Source of the DNA: Spirochaetota bacterium
Lineage (GTDB): Bacteria > Spirochaetota > Spirochaetia > Treponematales > Treponemataceae
Reading direction: 5' to 3'
DNA: 21,598 nt
NCBI GenBank assembly: GCA_023393015.1
Contig: JAEWMY010000055.1
Coordinates: forward strand, 1-21,598
Shown: positions 14,863-21,598 of the stretch, piece by piece
How the letters are laid out: each line of letters opens with the position of its first letter
Numbering within the stretch: the stretch's first letter is position 1
Position numbers and translations under genes: made by a program
Notes under the pieces: model-generated
What the model was told of the DNA's origin: nothing
Database searches by the model: none
The model's input: only the letters and a program-made list of their open reading frames with translations

Positions 14863-15384
14863 ATGAGCGATACGGCATCACGCGACGCGGCCGTCGCGGA
14901 AGACGAGGACTACGAGGACACGCAGGCGAACAAATACCTCTTTTTCAGGATCGGAAAGGAGTCCTACGGCATCGGCATCCGGCACGTAATCGAGATCATC
15001 GAATTGCAGCCGATATCGGCCGTTCCCGACATGCCCGCGTACGTCAAGGGCGTCATAAACTTGCGCGGACGGGTGATCCCCATCATCGACCTCCGCTTGC
15101 GGTTCGACCTTCCGGAGCGCGAGTACGACAGCAGGACGTGCATCGTCGTCACCGAGGTCGACTCGATCCTCGTCGGTTGCCTGGTCGACACCGTCGAGGA
15201 GGTCATGGAGATACCAGAGTCCGGCGTCGAGCCACCGCCAAAGTTCAGGACCGTGTCGGGAAGGGACCAGTACATATCGGGAATGGGCAAGGTCGGGGAT
15301 TCCATCAAGATACTCGTCGACGTCGAGCGCATCGTTCGCGGGGACGGCGGTCTTTCCCTCAAGGCGGCGGCCAATGGCGCATGA
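14863..15384 (+). CDS. cheW: Chemotaxis coupling protein CheW
   Basis: The 173-aa protein is a single CheW domain with an acidic N-terminal extension (about 1-22). It shows KYLFFRIGKESYGIGI, IIELQPISAVPDMPAYVKG, INLRGRVIPIIDLRLRF and the closing KILVDVERIV, all hallmarks of CheW. It links receptors to CheA in the array. GGAAGGAGA lies before ATG 14863, 18 bp after the mcp stop. Its last 11 bp overlap the start of cheR, which suggests coupled translation. Confidence 0.96.
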   Translation: MSDTASRDAAVAEDEDYEDTQANKYLFFRIGKESYGIGIRHVIEIIELQPISAVPDMPAYVKGVINLRGRVIPIIDLRLRFDLPEREYDSRTCIVVTEVDSILVGCLVDTVEEVMEIPESGVEPPPKFRTVSGRDQYISGMGKVGDSIKILVDVERIVRGDGGLSLKAAANGA

Positions 15385-16252
15385 GGCGGTGATGTCCCCG
15401 ACAGACGGAACCCTTAGCATCGACGACGCGGATTTCCGCGCCATCTCGGACTTACTGTACGAGCGTTTCGGCATTTCTCTCGGGGAACAGAAGAAGACGC
15501 TCGTCGCCGGTCGCCTGGCAAAACGCCTTCGCGAACTGGAGCTTCCCTCGTTTTCCGCCTACGTCGACCGCCTGCTCGCGGACCCGACGGGCGGGGAACT
15601 GAGCGAGATGATCGACCGCATCACGACGAACCATTCTTTTTTTTTCCGCGAACGCGATCATTTCGACTTCCTCCGGTCGAACGTGCTGCGGGACGCGAGG
15701 GGATCGGGCGCGGGAGGGGGACCGCTCCGGCTGCGGATATGGAGCGCCGGATGCGCGACGGGCGAGGAACCCTATTCCATCGCCATGCTCCTGCGCGAGC
15801 GTTACGGCGATTCCATCCGCGATATCGACGCGGGGATACTGGCGACCGATATATCGCTCGCCGCGCTCGAAGAGGCGAAGGCCGGACGATACGACGCGGG
15901 AAAGCTCGCGGAAACGCCGCAACAGTACCGACGCGCCTGGTTCCGCGAGGAACCGGACGGACGGTACGCCTTGTCGGAGGACATCAAATCGATGGTGCTC
16001 TTCAAGCGCCTCAACCTCATGTCGGGGTCGTATCCCTTCCAAGGCACCTTCGACGCGGTCTTTTGCAGAAACGTCATGATCTATTTCGACCGGGATTCCC
16101 GCGCGTCGCTCGTGCAAACCCTGTATCGTTACGTCAAACCCAGCGGCTATCTTTTCGTCGGGCATTCCGAATCGCTGAACCGGGAAACGTGTCCCTTCGC
16201 CTACGTGAAACCCGCCGTCTACAGAAAGGGAGGAACCGATCATGGACAATGA
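15374..16252 (+). CDS. cheR: Chemotaxis protein methyltransferase CheR
   Basis: The 292-aa protein methylates receptor glutamates using S-adenosylmethionine. The N-terminal helical domain (20-90) ends in TTNHSFFFRERDHF, which is characteristic of CheR. The SAM-binding domain has motif I WSAGCATGEEPYS (123-135), ATDIS with Asp159, and CRNVMIYFD (231-239), and ends GYLFVGHSESL. It overlaps cheW by 11 bp and parA by 11 bp. The ATG at 15392 (residue 7) is an alternative start, which would follow the cheW stop by 7 bp. The receptor encoded two genes upstream ends in a possible CheR-docking pentapeptide. Confidence 0.96.
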   Translation: MAHEAVMSPTDGTLSIDDADFRAISDLLYERFGISLGEQKKTLVAGRLAKRLRELELPSFSAYVDRLLADPTGGELSEMIDRITTNHSFFFRERDHFDFLRSNVLRDARGSGAGGGPLRLRIWSAGCATGEEPYSIAMLLRERYGDSIRDIDAGILATDISLAALEEAKAGRYDAGKLAETPQQYRRAWFREEPDGRYALSEDIKSMVLFKRLNLMSGSYPFQGTFDAVFCRNVMIYFDRDSRASLVQTLYRYVKPSGYLFVGHSESLNRETCPFAYVKPAVYRKGGTDHGQ

Positions 16253-17012
16253 CCGGGTAATAGTCGTCGCTAACCAGAAGGGCGGAGTCGGCAAGACGAC
16301 GACCGTCATTCAGATCGCCTCCGGTCTCGCGAAACGGGGAACGGGACGCGTTCTCATGATGGACGGCGATCCGCAGGGAAACCTGAGCCTCTTCTTCGGA
16401 GCTTCCGGCCGCCGGGATTTCGGCCAGCTTCTGACCGTCCTGCGGACGGAGCGGCGCGTCGCCCTGCCGGACTTCATCTGCCGGAACGTACGGAGGAACC
16501 TCGACCTTTTGCCGGCCGGAAACCGGGATCTCAGGCACGAGCAAAGGGACGCCGACATCGTCGCCTCGTACGAGGCCTTCTCGGCGTTCGTCAGCTCGCT
16601 CAGGGAACGCTACGCATACATCATCATCGACTCGTCGCCCTCGCACAGCCCGCTCGAGCGCCTGCTCATCCGGTCGTGCGACGCGGTGATCGTCCCGCTC
16701 GAATTCCAGCTCTTCTCGGTTTCCGGGCTCGAGTCCATCATCGACGAAGTCCGCGCGTGCTCGGAGGAAACGGGGCGCGAGATACGCGTCCACTCGCTCG
16801 TGTTCACCAAGGCGGAAAACAAGCTCAATCGGGTACGTTCGTACCGGGAGATTTTCTCGACCTTCCACCTTCCCGTATTCGAGGTATGCAAGTCGGAGTA
16901 CATAACGCGATCCCTCGAAAAGTCCCGCACGATATGGGAGTGCGGACCGGCGAGCTTCGCTGCCCGCGATTATCGCGAGATCCTGACAAAGGGCTTTCCG
17001 GTGACGACATGA
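16242..17012 (+). CDS. ParA/MinD-type ATPase within the che operon
   Basis: This 256-aa protein is a ParA-family P-loop ATPase. It has the deviant Walker A KGGVGKTT (13-20), the A' motif MDGDPQGN (40-47) and the Walker B strand YIIIDSSPS with Asp130. There is no N-terminal HTH, so it is a small soluble ParA that would dimerise with ATP and bind nucleoid DNA non-specifically or a polar partner. No parB or parS-like site accompanies it. ParA relatives in che operons (ParC in Vibrio, PpfA in Rhodobacter) position chemosensory arrays, and that is the likely role here. GGGAGG (16228-16233) lies 8 nt before ATG. It overlaps cheR by 11 bp and the next gene by 4 bp. Confidence 0.9.
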   Translation: MDNDRVIVVANQKGGVGKTTTVIQIASGLAKRGTGRVLMMDGDPQGNLSLFFGASGRRDFGQLLTVLRTERRVALPDFICRNVRRNLDLLPAGNRDLRHEQRDADIVASYEAFSAFVSSLRERYAYIIIDSSPSHSPLERLLIRSCDAVIVPLEFQLFSVSGLESIIDEVRACSEETGREIRVHSLVFTKAENKLNRVRSYREIFSTFHLPVFEVCKSEYITRSLEKSRTIWECGPASFAARDYREILTKGFPVTT

Positions 17013-17548
17013 GAAACAGGAGACCGGAACGACTCGTCCAGGACATCGCCTCGAGGATATCGGAATCGCTCGCTCCCGCGCCGGGAGGAAGCGGGTATTC
17101 CTTCACGTCGATGCGTTCCGACCCGCTGGTTGCCGATCTTTCGGGAATCTGGGAAGTCGTTTGCCACGAAATCGACGAGGTCCCGTACGAGCGCGCCTTC
17201 GCGGAAACGGCGCTCAGGGACGAGAAGCTCGAGGATGTCGAGTATTCGGCCACCTACGAGTTCGCGGGATCCTCCTGCGTCAAGCGCGTACGCGTCCGCG
17301 CGACGGCGGCCGGGGCCCCGTACGAATACCGTCTGGGACTGGTCCTTTCATGGCGCCTCTCGGGAACCAGGATGACGGCGCATCCGCTGTCCGGCTATCA
17401 ATACGTCACGATCGACGGAACGGTGTACCCCGTCAGCGAGCTCGCCGCCTCGCGCGAACCGGTTCACATCGAAGTCGGGATCGACGGGGACGGCATCGTC
17501 CTTCGCGACGGCTCGGACGTCAAGACGCTCAGGAGGGCGGGCGCGTGA
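17009..17548 (+). CDS. Uncharacterised protein between parA and cheB
   Basis: I do not recognise this 179-aa protein. It has a basic, Arg-rich N-terminus (MRNRRPERLVQDIASRIS) followed by a Gly/Ser-rich stretch. From about residue 44 (LSGIWEVVCHEIDEVPYERA) it alternates short hydrophobic strands, as in VEYSATYEF, VKRVRVRAT, YRLGLVLSWRL, QYVTIDG and HIEVGIDGDGIVL. The pattern suggests a beta-barrel or sandwich such as a lipocalin- or START-like fold. No membrane segment or signal peptide is seen. ATG 17009 overlaps the parA stop (ATGA), and its stop overlaps the cheB GTG (GTGA), so it is translationally locked between them. It could be a ParA partner that links it to the array, but this is a guess from position only. 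Confidence 0.8.
   Translation: MRNRRPERLVQDIASRISESLAPAPGGSGYSFTSMRSDPLVADLSGIWEVVCHEIDEVPYERAFAETALRDEKLEDVEYSATYEFAGSSCVKRVRVRATAAGAPYEYRLGLVLSWRLSGTRMTAHPLSGYQYVTIDGTVYPVSELAASREPVHIEVGIDGDGIVLRDGSDVKTLRRAGA
17531..17537 (+). promoter_or_regulatory. Shine-Dalgarno fixing the GTG start of cheB
   Basis: AGGAGGG lies 7 nt before GTG 17545-17547. It selects this start; the open frame extends far upstream but without receiver-domain homology. Confidence 0.75.
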
Positions 17549-18654
17549 AGGCCGATCGACCCGTCAGGGTACTCGTCGTCGACGACTCGGCCGTCGCGCG
17601 CGACCTCATCGCTCGCGGACTTTCGACGTCGGGCGGAATCGAGGTCGTCGGCAAGGCCTCGGACGCGTGGTCGGCCCGCGACAAGATCGTCTTCCAGAGC
17701 CCGGACGTCGTGACGCTCGACGTGCAAATGCCCGGGATGGACGGGATAGAGTTCCTCCGGCGCCTTATTCCCCAGTACCCCCTGCCCGTCGTCGTCGTCT
17801 CGTCGGTTACCGGCGAGGGCTCGGCGCGCGCGATGGAGGCGCTCGCCGCGGGCGCCGTCGCCGTGGTGCCGAAGCCCTCCTCGAACGACGCCGCGGGCCT
17901 TGCGGGCATGATCTCCGAGCTCGCGGACGCGATACGGGAAGCCTCGCTCGCGGACGTCACGAAGGCCGCGCCGTCCGCCTCGCGCGGTATCGGGGGAGGA
18001 ATCGAGCGCCGGACGGCCGGAGCCTCCACGCGACCCGCGTTCCCGGACGGCGAACGCGGAATCATCGCCATCGGCGCCTCGACCGGAGGCACCAACGCCC
18101 TCGCGGAGATCATCCCGCTCTTTCCTCCCGACATGCCCGGAACGGTCATCGTGCAGCACATGCCCCCGGTATTCACGCGCCTGTTCGCCGAATCGCTGAA
18201 CCGTTCCTCGCGCGTCGAGGTGCGCGAGGCCAGGGACGGGGACGTCGTCAGGCGCGGTCTCGTCCTCGTGGCTCCCGGCGACTTTCACCTCCGCGTCGCG
18301 ACCGCGGGCGATTCCTGGAAGGCGAGCCTCTCGGGCGGGGAAAAAGTCAACGGGCACCGCCCCTCGGTCGACGTCTTGTTCGAATCCGTGGCTCGCGCGG
18401 CGGGCGAATCGGCCGTGGGGGTACTGTTGACGGGGATGGGCAAGGACGGCGCGGCGGGACTCCTTTCGATGAGGAAGGCCGGAGCCAGATGCCTCGCACA
18501 GGACGAGGAAACGTCGGTCGTGTTCGGCATGCCGAAGGAAGCGTGGAAAATCGGGGCTGCGGAACGTCTCGTCGCCGCGGGCGACATGGCCAGGGCGGTC
18601 GTCTCGTGCCTGTCGCGCGCGAAGGCGGCGGCCGGCGCGGGGAAAGAGGCCTAG
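17545..18654 (+). CDS. cheB: Chemotaxis response regulator protein-glutamate methylesterase CheB
   Basis: The 369-aa enzyme removes methyl groups from, and deamidates, receptor side chains, opposing CheR. The receiver (1-125) has Asp13-Asp14, phosphoacceptor Asp59 in LDVQMPGMDG and Lys110. A linker (about 130-168) leads to the methylesterase domain with the catalytic triad Ser179 (IGASTGG), His205 (VQHMPP) and Asp301 (GMGKDGAAG). CheA phosphorylates the receiver to activate the esterase. It starts at GTG in a 4-bp overlap with the preceding gene, with a strong AGGAGGG. The cheD ATG follows its TAG directly with no gap. Confidence 0.96.
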   Translation: MKADRPVRVLVVDDSAVARDLIARGLSTSGGIEVVGKASDAWSARDKIVFQSPDVVTLDVQMPGMDGIEFLRRLIPQYPLPVVVVSSVTGEGSARAMEALAAGAVAVVPKPSSNDAAGLAGMISELADAIREASLADVTKAAPSASRGIGGGIERRTAGASTRPAFPDGERGIIAIGASTGGTNALAEIIPLFPPDMPGTVIVQHMPPVFTRLFAESLNRSSRVEVREARDGDVVRRGLVLVAPGDFHLRVATAGDSWKASLSGGEKVNGHRPSVDVLFESVARAAGESAVGVLLTGMGKDGAAGLLSMRKAGARCLAQDEETSVVFGMPKEAWKIGAAERLVAAGDMARAVVSCLSRAKAAAGAGKEA

Positions 18655-19134
18655 ATGGCGGCGAAAACGGTCGGAATCGGAGAGTGGGCGGTCTCGAACG
18701 ACCCCGAGGACGAAATCAAGACGTACGCCCTCGGCTCCTGCGTCGCGGTGATAATCGTTGACGTCAAGCTCCTCGTCGTCGGTCTCATCCATATCGCCCT
18801 GCCCGATTCCGCTATCGACCCCGAACGCGCGAGGAGAAATCCGGGATACTTCGCGGATTCGGGATTGCCGCTCATGATCGAGGAGATGAAGGGTCTCGGC
18901 GCCGTACGGCAAAACGTCCGCGTCAAACTGGTCGGCGGAGCGTCGGTCATGGACGACAAGGGCGTGTTCGACATAGGCAAGCGCAACCTCCTGGCCGCGA
19001 AGCGGATACTCTGGAAGAGCTCGCTCGGCGCGGTCGCCGAGGATACCGGCGGGGAGATTTCGAGGACGGTAACGGTCCGCGTATCGGACGGAAGCACCGT
19101 CATTTCCTCGGGACAGAAAAAGTGGGAACTATAG
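18655..19134 (+). CDS. cheD: Chemoreceptor glutamine deamidase CheD
   Basis: The 159-aa enzyme converts specific receptor glutamines to glutamates and can modulate CheC/CheX-type phosphatases. The catalytic set Thr23, Cys29 (TYALGSCVAV) and His46 (GLIHIALP) has the same spacing as Thr21, Cys27, His44 of Thermotoga CheD. The middle shows RVKLVGGASVMDD and DIGKRNL, both typical. It begins on the base after the cheB stop. No CheC gene is visible, so a CheX-like protein encoded two genes later could be its partner. Confidence 0.95.
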   Translation: MAAKTVGIGEWAVSNDPEDEIKTYALGSCVAVIIVDVKLLVVGLIHIALPDSAIDPERARRNPGYFADSGLPLMIEEMKGLGAVRQNVRVKLVGGASVMDDKGVFDIGKRNLLAAKRILWKSSLGAVAEDTGGEISRTVTVRVSDGSTVISSGQKKWEL

Positions 19135-19145
19135 GAGAGTACGGG

Positions 19146-19523
19146 ATGGGATACCACACGGCCCTGATCGTCGACGACTCGCCGACGTCGCGGATGATCA
19201 TACAAAGATGCATGGAGATGGCCGGCATCCGAACGGAAGAAACGCTCTTCGCGGAAAACGGGATAGACGCGCTCGCCGCGCTCGAGGAACGTCCCGACGT
19301 CGACCTCATCGTATCCGACATCAACATGCCGAAGATGGGCGGAGATACCCTCATCCGCGTGCTCGCCGCCAGGAAGGAAGGCCGCGACAGGACGATCGTC
19401 GTCACTTCAAGCGTGGCGGACAGTTCCGTCGAAAGCGACCTCAAGGGACTCGGCGTGAGCGCCATTATCAAGAAGCCGATATCGCCCGAAAAGATGGCGC
19501 GGGCGCTGGGAGGAAACGAATGA
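19146..19523 (+). CDS. cheY: CheY-like response regulator
   Basis: The 125-aa receiver has the acidic pair Asp10-Asp11, phosphoacceptor Asp58 in SDINMPKMGG, Thr87 and the Lys109/Lys110 pair before Pro111. It lacks an output domain. It is the likely diffusible output of the CheA array, switching a motor or another effector. The start is ATG 19146 with GGAG (19133-19136) 9 nt upstream; a GTG at 19122 would add eight residues within cheD and is less likely. Its stop overlaps the next ATG by 4 bp, so it is coupled to a CheX-like phosphatase. Confidence 0.92.
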   Translation: MGYHTALIVDDSPTSRMIIQRCMEMAGIRTEETLFAENGIDALAALEERPDVDLIVSDINMPKMGGDTLIRVLAARKEGRDRTIVVTSSVADSSVESDLKGLGVSAIIKKPISPEKMARALGGNE

Positions 19524-20014
19524 CGGAACGCGTGACGGAAAGGCTTGACGGGGACAAGGCCGCGGACCTGCTCGGGCGCGCGACGTCATCGGTATTCGCC
19601 GAGATGGCGTTCGTGGACGCGAATCCCGCCGACGCGATACCCCTCGGAGACGGACGACGCGACGACGCCCCGACGCGCTCGGCCGTCATCGACGTGCTCG
19701 CGCCCCTCTCGTGCAGGATAGAACTCCGGATGACGGTGAGCCTCCGCGACAGGATTGTCGACACGCTTTTCGCAGACGAACCGGAGGAAACCCGGAAAAA
19801 AAGCGCGGACGACGCGCTGCTCGAGACGCTCAACGTCATCGCGGGGGAATTCCTCTCGTCGTATTTCGGAGCGGGTACGGAAATACGACTGTCCCTTCCG
19901 AGGTATCTCTGCGAGGGAGAGACGCTCCCGGGAGAAACCGTCGCCGAGGCGCGACTGGACGCCGAGGGAGAACCCCTCGTCGCCACGCTCGCGTCGGTCA
20001 GATACCGTTATTGA
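19520..20014 (+). CDS. CheX-like phosphatase (divergent), last gene of the operon
   Basis: The 164-aa protein resembles the CheX/CheC family. After an N-terminal helix region (LLGRATSSVFAEMAF) and a variable loop, the core strand VIDVLAPLSCRIELRMTVS is followed by a helix LLETLNVIAGEFLSSYFG that contains the E-x2-N pair Glu102/Asn105. A C-terminal beta segment ends ASVRYRY. The position right after cheY, with an ATGA overlap and GGGAGG 6 nt before the ATG, fits a dedicated CheY-P phosphatase. It differs strongly from the other CheX-like protein in this window (3256-3741). The family call depends on the E-x2-N helix and general layout, so it is less sure than the other che genes. Confidence 0.7.
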   Translation: MTERVTERLDGDKAADLLGRATSSVFAEMAFVDANPADAIPLGDGRRDDAPTRSAVIDVLAPLSCRIELRMTVSLRDRIVDTLFADEPEETRKKSADDALLETLNVIAGEFLSSYFGAGTEIRLSLPRYLCEGETLPGETVAEARLDAEGEPLVATLASVRYRY

Positions 20015-20350
20015 TCGCCTGAAGCAGGGTCTCTTTCTGGAACGGTTTCACGATGAATCCCTTCGCGCCGAGGGACATCGCCTCGTCCCGCAACGCAGCC
20101 TCGTCCTGGGTCGTCAGAACGAATACCGGAATGGCCGAGTATACGGGATCCTTCTTTCGCTCTCGCAGGAACTCGATGCCGTTCATCTCGGGCATGTTGA
20201 TGTCGAGCAGGATGCAATCGGGTTTCTCCCGCTTGAGGTAGTCGAGGGCGCCAATTCCGTTCTCGGCCTCCTCCACGGAATGCCCCGCGCCCTTCAGCGC
20301 GAGCGCGAGTATCTTTCGCATCGTCGAAGAATCGTCCACCGTAAGGAATT

Positions 20351-20354
<4 letters not shown>
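19998..20354 (-). CDS. cheY: Second CheY-like response regulator
   Basis: The 118-aa single receiver MKFLTVDDSSTMRKI has Asp7-Asp8, phosphoacceptor Asp51 in LLDINMPEMNG, Thr81-Thr82 and Lys103 (IVKPF). It closely fits the classical CheY pattern, more so than the one at 19146. GGAGGT (complement of 20361-20366) lies 6 nt before the ATG. The start overlaps the stop of the upstream MCP-like gene (ATGA, 20351-20354), so the two form an operon. Its 3' end overlaps the convergent CheX-like gene by 17 bp (19998-20014). It may be an adaptor or competing phosphate sink of the same array. Confidence 0.92.
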
Positions 20355-21595
<1,241 letters not shown>

Positions 21596-21598
21596 ATC

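Noticed and set aside
17464..18912. 482-codon minus-strand frame opposite cheB and cheD
   Set aside because: cheB and cheD are unambiguous with intact catalytic residues; the antisense frame has shadow composition and no RBS.

Overview
This is a GC-rich bacterial window that is almost fully coding, with no intergenic gap longer than about 135 bp. Protein family content points to a free-living spirochaete (Spirochaetota, Treponema/Spirochaeta-like): single-chain GlyRS and GluRS starts that look spirochaetal from memory, CheX-type phosphatases, a TM1266-family regulator and a spirochaete-style lipobox. This assignment is inference, because no rRNA or other marker gene is present.

Left part (1-5770). 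The 5' end of glyS runs off the left edge on the minus strand. On the plus strand follow a 60-aa zinc-ribbon protein, a seven-helix membrane protein with a LuxR-type DNA-binding tail, and two alpha/beta hydrolases (one a predicted lipoprotein, one membrane-anchored). Three of these plus-strand genes have no Shine-Dalgarno but carry a -10 hexamer 6-7 bp before ATG, which suggests leaderless mRNAs. On the minus strand are a CheX-like phosphatase, gltX and a small TM1266/ACT-like regulator. A 30-bp near-perfect palindrome lies upstream of the CheX-like gene.

Central operon (5896-20014, plus strand). Thirteen genes are tightly packed, most overlapping by 4-11 bp or separated by under 40 bp: receiver protein, hybrid PAS histidine kinase with receiver and Hpt, receiver-HisKA_2 kinase, cheA, mcp, cheW, cheR, an orphan ParA-like ATPase, a 179-aa protein of unknown function, cheB, cheD, cheY and a second CheX-like protein. 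This is a complete chemosensory array with adaptation (CheR/CheB/CheD) and signal termination (CheX-like). It is fused transcriptionally to a soluble multistep phosphorelay. The ParA may position the array. No flagellar or pilus genes are in view, so motility or an alternative cellular function are both possible.

Right end (19998-21595, minus strand). A second CheY-like receiver and an unusual membrane-anchored MCP-like protein form a two-gene unit that converges on the main operon, with a 17-bp overlap of coding 3' ends.

The most distinctive points are the ParA plus unknown protein inside the che operon, the phosphorelay at its head, the two Hpt domains and paired LGEIL repeats in CheA, the CheR-type pentapeptide ending the MCP, and the leaderless promoter geometry on the left.
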